Shown here piece by piece: positions 34,404 through 46,936 of a stretch of 64,000 nt of DNA. Source of the stretch: Silene conica (lineage: Eukaryota; Streptophyta; Magnoliopsida; Caryophyllales; Caryophyllaceae). The DNA is taken from NCBI GenBank assembly GCA_029255685.2, contig CM055313.2, positions 42,674,079 through 42,738,078 of the forward strand, in the 5' to 3' direction. The translations under genes were made by a program, and so were the position numbers. Within the stretch, counting starts at the first letter, position 1. Every line of letters starts with the position of its first letter. The notes below the pieces were generated by a model. The model was given only the letters and a program-made list of their open reading frames with translations, did not search any database and was not told the DNA's origin.

Positions 34404-35030
34404 GGCGACGGTTCTTAAATTGGAACCGACACTATAGGATACCATAGGGTGATGTTTTTTAACTCACAACCGACATCGTATCATACAAGAAATTGACGGT
34501 TTTAGACTCAAAACTGACACCATAGCTTACATTATGGTGACGGTTTGGGTCTCACAATCGACACCATAACTTACCCTATGGCGACGGTTCTAGACCAAAA
34601 ACCGACACCATAACTGACCCTATGGTGACGGTTTTAGACACAAAACCGACACCATAACTTACCCTATCGTGGCGGTTTAGACCTCTTTGGTGGCGGTTTG
34701 GGACTCACAACCAACACCACAGCGTACCCTATGGTGACGGTTTTAGACGCAAAACCGACACCATAGCTTACCCTATGGTGACGGTTATAGACGCAAAACC
34801 GACACCATAACTTACCCTATTGTGGCGGTTTAGACCCCTATGGTGGCGGTTTGGGACTCACAACCGACACCATAACATACCCTATGGTGACAGTTTTAAC
34901 GCACAACCGACACCTTAGGGTAAGCTACGGTGGCGGTTTTACAACCGACACAAACATTATGTGACCCCAACATCACGTCGTTAGAAAACCGACACTAATG
35001 GAGTATTAGAACCGACACTGTAGGGTATAA
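34404..35030. repeat. CACTA-2 right subterminal array
   Basis: About ten degenerate units contain TGGTGACGGTTT..GAC and AAACCGACACCATA, separated by CTTACCCTA. The two motifs are partly complementary (CGGTTT/AAACCG), so units can fold as hairpins. This is the expected transposase-binding region of the element. Confidence 0.82.
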
Positions 35031-35530
35031 TTCTACTAGTGTAATGCAGTCGATGTATTAATAATGGTCTGAAAAAATTACGATATTGTATAATTACCCA
35101 AATTAATATAACTGTTTATATTAATACGCGAATACAATATTTAATTAAATATAACCGTTTATATTAAATTTACGAATTAAACATGTAATCCGTATTAGCT
35201 AAAATTATTTAATCCGTATTAAATAATAATCTCAACATCTTATTGACTAATTTAATAGTCAATACCTCTGACTAACTGTTTAGTCATATCCGGCATAAAT
35301 GTGACTATATTTTCATACCTTCACATCTCTCAACCGTGTCCTATAGGTGTGACGTATAGGGACCAGTTGATCACCGCCATCTGTATGACAATAACGTCAA
35401 ACTTATCTAGCAAGCCAACCGTTATTGATAAACGTGGATCAACTGATAATAATACTGAAGTATGCTCTTGTGATCCTTTAAGAGATTTAGTAAGTCATTG
35501 TACTAACTGTCAAGGACACCAGCCCCAACA

Positions 35531-35650
35531 ATCTCCCACTTGTCCGCACAAGGGTATGTGCAATGATGTTATCACACTACATGTGGAGGACACAAGCTCC
35601 ATCAAACTCCCACTTGTCCGTACAAGTGTAGGTGCGATAACCGATTCTCA
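35531..35650 (-). promoter_or_regulatory. Copia F polypurine tract, with an upstream duplicate
   Basis: On the minus strand GCGGACAAGTGGGAGATTG immediately precedes the LTR start (TGTTGGGGCTGG, 35530). About 80 bases upstream the module recurs as TACGGACAAGTGGGAGTTTG, followed by TGGAGCTTGTGTCC, a variant of the LTR start. So the tract and the first bases of the LTR are duplicated. Confidence 0.75.
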
Positions 35651-36129
35651 TATCCTTTTAAAATTTCTCCCACTCAATGTAAGACAATTTGCAAATCCGC
35701 ATTCGCAAAGGTCGTATCTCACAAGCGATCTGTATCAAGAGTGGTTTCCCCGACTAGAGAGTAACTTAACTGATAAAATGAATCTGTATTCGAGCATGGC
35801 CATGCATTTCAGTTACTACTCCTCGAGTGGCCCTGAGAAATGATAAAATCCTGATAAGGGTTTGGATATTTCCCTCAACTCGAATCCTGCCGATTTTCGC
35901 GCAGCATGAAATAACCCAGAAAAAATCCTCTTGGCCCCTGTTACGATGACCGTGGGAAAGAAACCAAAGTTACCCAAAATCTGCCTTAATCTCAAGAGAC
36001 AGTTGAAAGTAAAAAGACTCGACTCTAAGGAACACTATGGAGGTCCTATCCACGACCTGGCACCCGATGTTATAAAACATTTAGGACTCCATAACGTTGT
36101 CACGGGGTGTCCTACGAGATATCCGTATA
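35651..36129 (-). mobile_element. Copia F 3' non-coding region, LTR-proximal part
   Basis: Continues rightward to the insertion point of LARD C, whose GTATA target duplication occupies 36125-36129. Plus-strand frames here (35301-35843 and 35931-36134) are antisense and have no family resemblance. Confidence 0.65.
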
Positions 36130-37333
36130 TGTAACACCCCCATTTATTTAAGAGCCTTTAGCAAGACATTCTCAAATAAATAGAGTTGTTACCATCTCAG
36201 AATGTCCGAGGTAGTGAATAACAAAGTAAAACAAACCAAAGTACTTTATATAAAACTGATATAATTTAAACTTTTGGTATTACAAGTACTGCGCGTAGAA
36301 AAGTACAACTGATAAAATCTAAGTAAGTGAGCTAATTCTAAGTAGGTCAAAGCCACGTCTCACTCCATGCCCAAGCTCCTAGTCCATCTGTCTCTGACCT
36401 GTAGAATCTACTCCTCATTCCGGATCATCGTAGGTGCACAAGAATACACTGTCAACCTCGCGGTTGAGTAGGGTAACACAATAAAAAATAATGCAACAAT
36501 AATGATATGCAAATGCCATGATATGCTCGAGCTCAATCTCATTCTCAATCTCAAATCTCAATCTCAAACCCGTAACACCCAGCCATACCGAACCTCCCGG
36601 CAGACTATAATCGGCCGTCGCCGAACACCAGCATAACAGCTGAGGTCACCAGGTCTAGTCCTGCAGAACTAGCCTGGGCCCAATAATATCATCATCATCT
36701 CGTATCTGTAACCTATGCACATGCCATGCTCATGAATGCAACAATACTCTTAATCCATCATGCAATTAAATAATGCAATGCGCGTACCAATAATAATAAA
36801 CAACACTCAATCCAACCAATACCATTCTCATATAAATCATGCTCAGCATTCATAACACACAATCCAACATTCATTCATAACACATCATAGAGTATAGGGT
36901 TAGTGTATCCTACCTGGATAGCAATATAATCCAAATAGCAATCCAATCACAACAAGAATATTCCACCTCAACTCGTTACCTAAAACGATTAATAATGACA
37001 TACATAATTACTACTATATCGTTACCCAACAAGTGTAGTATAATAATTATTTAACTTAATTAACTAATTAATATATCACACGTAACGAAGATATATATAT
37101 TAAACGTAACTAATAACAAAATATCATCACAAATTAAATTAAACAAACTCAATTGATTAAATATTAATTATCAATTAAACAACTAAACCAACTAATTAAT
37201 TAAAATAGCAATACTAATAATTTATAATAAGAATAACAAAAGTAGTACTAATACTACAAATAATAAGAATAATAATAATAATAATCATAATAATAATAGC
37301 AATACACAACCAACCACGCCATGACCATAACAA

Positions 37334-37398
<65 letters not shown>

Positions 37399-38882
37399 TA
37401 ATAATATAATAATAATAGCAATAATAATACATATGCAGGCCATGATAAACAACTACAATTAACGTACGCAGACCAGACTAGCAAAACGTGAACGACGACA
37501 TGACGCAGCACTTTTCCCGACACCACCGCCACCAGCTCGGTCCCCGACAACTACCACCATTGTGCCCAACCTTAACTACGTACTACCTACTACAACTTCC
37601 ACCCATTAGCCACCACCATAGGCCCCCATAAACGCTCTAAACAGGCTGTCGAAAAAGCCTGCCCACAAACCCGAATACTCCGTTTTCGCGCAGTCCGTTT
37701 CTCTCTTTTCTCACGACTTTTTCTCTCACCACCAGGCCCACCACCACCTATGGCCACCACCGTTGTCACCACTGACCCACGGTGGTTCCAAGGGTGGTAA
37801 AAGTGGGTCCTCGTTCCCCCAGAAAGCACATTAAAACCGCCACAACAACCGTGCACAACACCCTGCTCTTCCTCTGTTTCCTGCCTCTTTTGTCGCTACT
37901 GTTCTCCACCACCCCAGCCACTAACCACCATCCATGGCTACCACATATGTACCAGAGTGTTAGCCTATACCATAACAACCTTCTACCCACAACCCAGATT
38001 AAAACCTATCCCCAAACAGACCTAAAAGAATCGACATCACAGTTTGGAAAAAAACGAAATAAAACGAGACACATGAAACATAAACATATGAACGTCGACG
38101 AAGCTTACGGTGGTGGTCATGGTGGTTGATGATGGTGATGACAAGGGTGCTGATCTCCCTCTGGTCCTTCCTCAAACCCAAGCCTCTCTTTTGCGAATTA
38201 GGGTTTTAGGTTTAGTCGATTAAGAGGTAGTATAGTATGTCGATGGATTATGTTTGTGTCGATGGACAAGGGGTTTGTCGATGGACAAGGGGTAGGGTTA
38301 GGGTTTCATGTAGTCTTGTCTTGATAACTGGGCCCGTTGCTTATCTTACTCGGCCCATTACACATAACGATGCACTAATTCGTTTATATCTCGTTCTTAA
38401 CCCGTAACTTAAAATAAACGAGTACGTAAAAAAATATACTAATTAAATTTTATTTTATTTTTATTTAGTATTAGTAAATATTAATATTAATATTAATTAA
38501 ATTAATATAAGAAGATAAAATTATTAGCACTTTCATAAGAATAAGAATATATAAGGAATATAGGATTTAAATACTATTACGACTTAAATAAAAAAAATAG
38601 AAATTAAGTTTAGATGAGAATTAAATATAGAATAGGAAATATATTAAATTATAAATGTATTATTGAAATTAAATAAATACGAATGAAATACCATTTTATG
38701 AAATAATCGTCAAATATGAAATGATTATGAAATACGAAATAATCGTAGAAATACGATTTATAAAATAATAACAGTTTACGTAAAATACTTTATAAACATT
38801 CCTTTTGAAATACTTGTATAAAACACGGGTATAAAACACGGTTTGACTGTCGTTGACCGAGGCTAAAATACGGTGTATTACA
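36130..38882 (-). repeat. LARD C LTR, left copy (3' LTR in element orientation)
   Basis: The LTR is 2753 bp. Minus-strand landmarks: TTAGGGTTT-type teloboxes near 38199 and 38290 (plus coordinates); donor-like ACC/GTAAGC at 38103-38109; an expanded TAA tract at 37337-37399; exon-like block at 36914-36979 (66 nt) between TTTAG and GTAGG; the CAACCTCGCGGTTGA hairpin near 36453; an ACAG/GT site near 36412; and terminal stem-loops at 36130-36215. Confidence 0.87.
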
Positions 38883-39233
38883 ATCTTCCCTCCTTAAAAT
38901 GAACTTCGTCCCGAAGTTCGCTACCCCGTAACGATAACAAAATACCCCACAAGCATAAGACCAACACAAGTAGTACATATACATAAGCTCTAAAATGCGA
39001 GGTGTTACATTCTATCCCCCTTAAGAAACTTTGTCCCCAATGTTTAACATACGACAGAAGTATATGGCACTTGAAGAACCGCAACATTGACCAAAACATA
39101 ACAAATTAAAACAGCAGACTCCATGCATGGTCAATCTCAGTCAGCCAAACATAACATACCACTTAACCAGATCGTAAACCATCTAGATTTTACAATCCTA
39201 TCATCCTTAAAACATGGTTACGTCCTCGTAACC
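38883..39233 (-). promoter_or_regulatory. LARD C: three hairpin-polypurine modules
   Basis: In element orientation: module 1 (39189-39233, GGTTAC/GTAACC stem), module 2 (39003-39048, AAACATT/AAAGTTT arms with one mismatch) and module 3 (38883-38919, GAACTTC/GAAGTTC stem). The LTR starts directly after module 3, and the GTATA target duplication around the whole element confirms that boundary. Confidence 0.7.
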
Positions 39234-39572
39234 CCATTATAAAATTCCACATTCATTGCTCAAGAAGATCACCGAATCAACAGTCACAAATTATCTGATA
39301 AGTTAAGTGCTCTATATTGGGCAACTAGTATCCGACTTTTAAAGCAACATGAGTATTTGTCAATTTCATGCTACGCAATAAAACAAAAATCAAGGTAACC
39401 AACATCTATACCCTTGGAAAATTTGACACAAAATTAACACCTTTACATCGAGGTAGACAGTAAGCTAACTCATGGTTCACACTTGCCAAATTAAAACATT
39501 TCATGCTCATACTCAAATTATGGAGGCAAAACCTTTGTTTATGCACATAAGAGAGAATGACATTAGGCAAAA
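39234..39572 (-). mobile_element. LARD C internal region, 3' part
   Basis: Non-coding, similar to 13613-13950 of element A in opposite orientation. It ends at the CAAAA target duplication (39568-39572) of LARD G. Confidence 0.75.
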
Positions 39573-39821
39573 TGTGATAACTCGTGTTTTAAAGTACTTT
39601 TCTTTAGTATCTAATGTTATATGGTGTCACTTTTTGAGTTTGTTACGTGCTTAGTGACCAGTTGCTGACCAAGGGATTGTGAACTTCGGGACGAAGTTCA
39701 TTTTAAGAAGGGAAGAGTGTAACACTCCGTATATTATAGTTATAATAATACGCTGTTTTATAATCATACGTATACTACTCGTAGATGATCCTTAGGGGGT
39801 TATTTATATGCGTACACATAA

Positions 39822-39859
<38 letters not shown>

Positions 39860-41951
39860 GTAATAACACGTATAATATTATATTACTATTATATTATTAT
39901 ACTATGTTATATTACTATAGTATTACATTGTTAATATTATATTGCTATGTAACAAGTAATATGGAGTACATAATTTTGCCAACCGACCAATCTAGGTTTT
40001 TAAGAGCCTAAAACCCATATACTACACAAAAAAAAACGCCACCCGCTTCCAATCTTGTCATTTCTTCCTTGCGAACTCCTCATACCTTCGTACTCATACC
40101 GTATTCATCACCTTCATCGCCGAACCTCTATCAAAGCAGATAACCCGTCTTCATCGTCTTCAACCCCTGGTAAGTTATTCGTTCACTACAACCCTTCCTC
40201 TCGAGTGAATAATGTTGTTGTGGTATCCGTTTAGGAGCAGTCCTCGGCTTGGGTTAGAGGGCATGTCATGGACCACTATGGTTCATGGGTTCAAGTCGGC
40301 TGGCGTCGTTTTGGCGAGGGGTTGGTGAGTATGCAGTAAAACAGGGGTGGTAATCATGGGGTCTTGGCGTCGGCTTTGGGAGTCGAGTCGTAGGAAGCCG
40401 GTTGTACGAGTATCTTTTGGGTTGGGAGGATGGTTGTTAGGGATAGGTGGCTGAGTCGGTGTTTAGGTTGTGGGTATTGGTGTTCCGTAGAGTGGTAATG
40501 GTTAACGGGAGAGTACGAGTTGTCGTCGTAGTAAAGACCACGAGAAGGGCTTGATTGCTAGTGTTTGATGTTGAGTGGCGCTGAGAAAGAGTTGTGGATA
40601 GGAGACGGGATAGGTGTTTAGGGTGGTTGACGCGGGGGTGTTAGATGTAAACGAAACCGAATACTCTGTTTGTCGCGTGTGTGCAGGCTGTTTCGACAGG
40701 CTGTTTAGAGCTGTTAGGGTGGTCGCAGGTAGTGGCAAAATGGTGGATGTAGTAGGCAGTGGTTTAAGCTAGAGGTTGGGGTGAGTGACGATGGTTGTGG
40801 GTGGCCAGTTTGGTGGTAGTGTTGTCTGGGAAAGGCAGTGTCGTGGGCTGTTTTGGGTTCATATTGCTACTGTACTCGTTGTTGTCTTCTTTCCTTTTTG
40901 GGTGTGCATTATTATCATACCATTATATTATTATTATATTATTATCAAGTATTACAAAAACTCGTATGTGCATTATTATCATATTATTATATTATTATAT
41001 TATTTTTAAGTATTACTATAATTTGTATACGGGTTTTTGTAAATTGTTGTTTGGGGCAAGGTTACTATTTTGGGAAACTTTCCATGTTTGGAAGTTATTA
41101 TATTTAGCATTTCGTACTACTCTAAATATACGGGTTAGGTGAGGGGTTTTAATCATTAAATCGTTAAATATTATATGTTTAGGTGAAGGTTTCCGCGTGG
41201 AACATCTTGAGGAGTTGTTGACTGTCTTTCTGCAATTCGAGGTAGGGGAAATACTGATAAATATTGATGTGTAATCTGTCCTTATTTGATATCAAGCATG
41301 TTGGTTATTTAATACCTGTGTTCGTTATATTGTGTTATCTATATCATTCTGTGATATTATACGATGTGAATATATATTGGATTGGTGCGGAGGTAAAGGG
41401 TCTGTGATTGGTGCAGAGATAAAGGGTTTGTGATTGGCGCGGAGATAAAGGGTCTGTGATTGGTGCGGAGATAAAGGGTCTGTGATTGGTACGGAGATAA
41501 AGGGTCTGTGATCGGTGTGGAGAATTATGGGTCTTGTGATTCGGAGTGGGGAAGTTCGACTTTCTATTTATAGTAATGTGGTTTGTTTACAGTTTTTCTC
41601 TACTCAACGTCGTGGTTGACCCTGTGTATTCGTGATCACCTGTGATGAACCAATTATTGGGGAGCAGATTGACAGGTGTTGAGACTATGGGAGCTAGGGG
41701 AAGAGAGAAGCTTGGATCCGGACCTACCTAGAGTCTAGATCACCATAGTAGTTACTTATGAGTTGTACTTTTGTTTTATCAAGGCAGTTTGTTTTAATTC
41801 AGTTGTATAAACTTGTTCTTTGAGATAACTTATCAATTTAAAGTACTATTTATCTTCCTTTGTATCTACTGCCTCGGAAAACCGAGATGGTAACATCCTT
41901 ATTTATCTAGGGAGTCCTAGTACAAGCCCTTAAATAAATGGGGGTGTTACA
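39573..41951 (+). repeat. LARD G 5' LTR
   Basis: The LTR is 2379 bp. Its first 145 bases contain a copy of module 3 (GAACTTC/GAAGTTC stem, AAGAAGGGAAGAG, TGTAACACTCC at 39718) that in relatives is the LTR boundary. Other landmarks: (TAA)n at 39823-39862; donor-like CCCTG/GTAAGTT at 40169-40170; exon-like block at 41183-41241; five 26-bp repeats of the ATTGGTGCGGAGATAAAGGG type at 41381-41510; the CAACGTCGTGGTTGA hairpin near 41605; and the terminal stem-loops. Frames at 40785-41142 are repeat-derived. Confidence 0.87.
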
Positions 41952-44900
41952 AAGTGGTATCAGAGCGAACGATCCTCAGGCCTAAACCAAATGAATAATA
42001 ATGAATCTAGGAAGAGTCTAATAAAATGAACCCCGAGATGAAATTGATAGGAGCCCCAAAAAGGAACGGGATGAGTTAGGGGCCCCCTCACACCAGACCT
42101 GGGCCCTTTCTGTCTGTCTCGGGAACCCAATGAGAGAAATTGAAAAGTGGGGTAGATTATATAGTGACCTAGTTATCTTGTACTAACGTTCTTGCAGGAG
42201 AAAGAATGAGGTAAGTTATGATGTGAGATATGATTGGTGATGTATACTGCGAATCATGAGATTGATGTTGAACGTTGGTTGAGACCTACTATTTCTGGTA
42301 TTGAGAACAAGAGATTTTGAATATGAGTTTTACTTGTATATATATGGTGATATGCATGCGGCTGTATGATCCCTGAACCGTTAGGTAGAGATATAGTATA
42401 ATGATATGTGTAATAAGTTGATGAGCTATAGTCACCTAAAAGGGATAGATGTAGGAGAGATATGATCATGATTGACTAGAATGGTTAGTAAAGCCAACTA
42501 TGCTATGTCGTTATAGGATGTGGAACCAAGTTAAGTCTTATGGGTAAAGCTAGTAGACCGAACCGGAGGCCGTGAGCGTTGGTAATTGCTTGTACTATTC
42601 TATGTTTATACACTTCTTATTTGCATGCCTTATACTTTGCAAGAGTTTACTGATAGGCATACTAGACAAATGTGATCGGAATTTGAGATTTATGATTTTA
42701 TTATTTAACTGATTGCTTTAGCAATCCATGTTTAGTAATATGCAGAATGCGTGTTCTAAGCTATGAATGTATATAGTCATGTGTTGCGTATATCGCATTT
42801 AAAATTTTATGCCTGTTATATACATTTAAATTCGTTATGAAGTTTGTCACCAATAAGGGATACGTAGTAGTCCCTAGGTTATATTTCCGTACGTGGATAC
42901 ACCTGTATAACTGTCAAGTTATTTAATTGATTTTATTTTCAGTTTCGAAACTTTTACCGTATTTTGATGCCAACTACAATTGAAATGAGGAATGAATGTT
43001 AATATGGTACAGAGTGATGTCTATGCTTCAAATGTTTGCCAATGTGTTTGGAGGAGAAAGGTTGGGTGTGGATGTGGTAATGTGTAGTTGCAAAGGGACC
43101 AAAATTTTAATGAATTTTCAAAATGTTACCTGGTTTGTCCGGGCTGTCACTTTATACGTGTTTCATAATTGAGGATGAAAATTTTATGTATGCTAACCTT
43201 CTGAGTTGGGTTTACAATACTAGTGTTTTATCTTGATATGAGTTATGTCATTGGGAGAAATAATTCTTTTATTCGACAGTAGTCAGACTGTTACTGCGTA
43301 GCCCCGTTTTGACCTATCTTTTGTAACAGAAATGATTTAAAACTTGGTTATTGCTTGCGCATAGTTCCAACTCTACTGTTCAGAATGTTCGTTCACGTTT
43401 TCAAATATTTACGCCATGTAAAATCTTAACGAGCTGTTATTCAAGGGTGATTTTTGCAAGATGCCTAAAATTCTGTTGAAATGCTGTAAAGTTATTGTTC
43501 AAATTGTTTGAGTTGTAAATATTGTATTAGATAATTTCTTTGAGGTATGCATTCGATACTTTTCCTCTGTTTAACTAATTCCTTATATTTACTAAAGGAT
43601 TATGTTTGCTCACACGTTAGCTAAGTTGTTATTTAATTATGATTCTTGTAAGTTGTTGCATAACCTTTAATTGGTGAAGTTGTAAGGTATGTAAGTTTCG
43701 TATCAAAAAGTTTAATCAAATGTGAATTATGTGATGTGACCACGTGATATCCTGATATGGCTTTAGTAACATGAATAGTAGGCATAGGGTATGAGTATGA
43801 ACCCCACTATATGATAGGGAAACCGTGTTTATCTCGTCAAGTTTAATATAAAATCATTTCAAGTATATGTCTAATTTTAATGATGTGCTGCTCGTATGTG
43901 ATGTCAAAGGCGTGTGTAACTAAGAAGAGTCTTGCCAAATGGCAAAATGAAATGTGACTGGTGAGCTTATTAACATGATATAGCAATCTAATGGTTATAC
44001 GTAATTGTGATTGTGATTATTTGAACAATGTGAATCTTGTTAATGTTCTTTCGTCTATTGAGGGTTATCTCTGTCTAGTTCCCTGTGAATATAATTTTTT
44101 TATAACTTTTTCAAATGTATTGTTATACCACATAATGACTTACATATTGTTGTATTAAGAATTTGATCACGATATGTGGAATTATTAAATGGTGAACATG
44201 TGAAATATGAAGTACTAGACTTGTGAATTCGTTTACTCTTATTGTTAAAATTTTCATAATTCAAGAGCGACAAGAACAATGTCCTAGTAAAGAAGAGTCA
44301 GAATGACCCCGTGTAGTCTTGATTCGATCTATAACTTGTAAAATATTCCTTGATTCGTGTTTTTTTTTTTTTAATTTGTCACAACCTACCCTTTCAACGT
44401 TTCAAACATTTCAAAATATTTTCGAAGTGATAAACCAGGATAAAGCTTGATGTTCGATAATTATGGTGATTGTTTGCAATATGACTATTCTGTAGCTGTG
44501 TGTCGATGAAATCCTGCTTGAATGTTAATTGTTGCGCATTGTATAAAACCCTTATTTTGCAAGTCGTATATAGTAATAGTTTCATGATAAAGGATGAAAT
44601 GTGAGTGGGCGGATATATACCTAGGTGATTTTGTTAACTTATTGCTATCTGAGAATGTTAAATGGTCATGTAAGTCTATGATATGTGTATACCTGGTGAA
44701 ATATGTCAATGTTCCATGTTTAATTACGTTAATTAATTTTGCGCTATGTCTTTTCCTAAATATGATTTGCTTCTATAATATGATTATGAGCATGAAACAT
44801 TTTAATTTGTCAAGTATGAACTATAAACTTCTTGCTTGTTTACATTGTTGTTAATATATTAAATTTGTGATAAATTTCAAGGGTATGTAAGTGCTATCTA

Positions 44901-45681
44901 TTCCGATTCTGTTTTACTGCGTAACACGATTCTACCGACCCTAATACTTTATTATTGTTCAAGGTTATATGTTACATGATATTTGATATGAGTCTCTTTC
45001 GAGTACTTATTTGAGTTGAATATTAGTAGTTGCCCTTTTATTTTGATAGTTAAAAATTTTCTATTGATGAGATAATTCTTTTGTTTGTGAGATGGGAAAA
45101 CTTTTGGTAATTGATTAGTCTGAGTTATGTATAATGATTCTGTACTAGATTGGTTAGTATAGCGTACAAGTTCTTGTTTTATGAACTGTGGAATGATAAG
45201 TATATATACAAGTATGTCAATGAACTTGGGAGGTAAGTACTGAGGAGATGGAGTTGCTCGTGAGTCTAGAACAAAGGCCATGGTTGATTTTTGTTTTGAG
45301 ATTGCAGTTCAGTATTTTATCGATTTGTTGTATTCTCTGACCTTGACTCGTGGGTGAGTAGCTTAGAGTTTTACTCTCTAAAAGTGGAGCAGTCCCTTTA
45401 ATGGAATATTTGACAATATTGATATCGGAATGGAGATGAGAATTGGTTACTGGTTCGAGTTATGAGTTATTAAACAGTTGTGCCACACTGTGTTTTCGGT
45501 CGAGTGTGACTTTGTTTAAAATGGAAGTATTGATTGCGTTCTTATCCCGTCGGTTCACTCACCCCTTGTCTTTGGTATTACGTTCGACGATGAAAATATG
45601 ATACTTGGTTGCTAGGAGTAAGATTTTATGAGATAGAGTATTGAGTGAGACAGAGTAATGAGCTGGAATTTCTTATAATGA
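41952..45681 (+). mobile_element. LARD G internal region (non-coding)
   Basis: Starts with AAG and the primer site. The conserved GC-rich block (GGAGCCCC, GGGATGAGTTAGGG) is at 42049-42125. A 13-nt exon-like block (42198-42210, ending AATGAG) lies between TTGCAG and GTAAGT. A 46-nt exon-like block (45308-45353) lies between TTGCAG and GTGAGT. No coding domain in about 3.7 kb. Confidence 0.8.
41955..41966 (+). promoter_or_regulatory. LARD G primer-binding site (tRNA-iMet type)
   Basis: TGGTATCAGAGC occurs three bases after the LTR end. Confidence 0.9.
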
Positions 45682-45911
45682 GGTTACGGGACGTAACCAT
45701 GTTTTTAAGGAGGATAGGATTGTGAAATATTAATGATTTTATGATATGGATAGTTGTTATGACGAATTTCTTATTTGTTATGTGGCGATTGTTTAAATAT
45801 ACTTGATAATCCGGTTTACTTCTGTCATACATTACTTTGTGATTCGGGAAGTACACTTTAAGTTAGTATACGTTAAACTTTGGGGACAAAGTTTTCTTAA
45901 GGAGGGTAGAG
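45682..45911 (+). promoter_or_regulatory. LARD G: polypurine modules 1 and 2 (module 2 functional)
   Basis: Module 1 (45682-45722) has a GGTTAC/GTAACC stem with GGGAC between arms, then TTAAGGAGGATAGGA and TTGTGAAAT. Module 2 (45874-45911) has a perfect AAACTTT/AAAGTTT stem, then TTAAGGAGGGTAGAG, directly followed by the LTR start TGTGATAAC. The third module (46020-46056) lies inside the LTR. Confidence 0.75.
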
Positions 45912-46936
45912 TGTGATAACTCGTGTTTTAAAGTACTTTTCTTTAGTATCTAATGTTATATGGTGTCACTTTTTGAGTTTGTTACGTGCTTAGTGACCAG
46001 TTGCTGACCAAGGGATTGTGAACTTCGGGACGAAGTTCATTTTAAGAAGGGAAGACTGTAACACTCCGTATATTATAGTTATAATAATACACTGTTTTAT
46101 AATCATACGTATATTACTCGTAGATGATCCTTAGGGGGTTATTTATATGCGTACACATAATAGTAATAATAATAATAATAATAATAATAGTAATAACACG
46201 TCTAATATTATATTACTATTATATTATTATACTATGTTATATTACTATAGTATTACATTGTTAATATTATATTGCTATGTAACAAGTAATATGGAGTACA
46301 TAATTTTGCCAACCGACCAATCTAGGTTATTAAGAGCCTAAAACCCATATACTACACAAAAAAAAAAACACCAGCCGCTTCCAATCTTGTCATTTCTTCC
46401 TTGCGAACTCCTCATACCTTCGTACTCATACCGTATTCATCACCTTCATCGCCGAACCTCTATCAAAGCAGATAACCCGTCTTCATCGTCTTCAACCCCG
46501 GGTAAGTTATTCGTTCACTACAACCCTTCCTCTCGAGTGAATAATGTTGTTGTGGTATCCGTTTAGGAGCAGTCCTCGGCTTGGGTTAGAGGGCATGTCA
46601 TGGACCACTATGATTCATGGGTTCAAGTCGGCTGGCGTCGTTTTGGCAAGGGGTTGGTGAGTATGCAGTAAAACAGGGGTGGTAATCATGGGGTCTTGGC
46701 GTCGGCTTTGGGAGTCGAGTCGTAGGAAGCCGGTTGTACGAGTATCTTTTGGGTTGGGAGTGAGTGGTTGTTAGGGATAGGTGGCTGAGTCGGTGTTTAG
46801 GTAGTGGGTATTGGTGTTCCGTAGAGTGGTAATGGTTAACGCGAGAGTACGAGTTGTCTTCGTAGTAAAGACCACGAGAAGGGCTTGATTGCTAGTGTTT
46901 GATGTTGAGTGGCGCTGAGAAAGAGTTGTGGATAGG

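Noticed and set aside
35301..35843. 180-codon plus-strand open frame
   Set aside because: It crosses the Copia F LTR end and polypurine tract in antisense; it resembles no known protein and is explained by non-coding element sequence.
37214..37990. Leu/Ile/Tyr-rich and Gly/Val-rich minus frames in the C LTR (also 59935-60678)
   Set aside because: They read TAA microsatellite and GGTGG-rich LTR sequence; no domain is present.
39718..41951. LTR of G starting at TGTAACACTCC (39718)
   Set aside because: The CAAAA target duplication and the matching 3' LTR start at 45912 place the boundary 145 bp earlier, at 39573.
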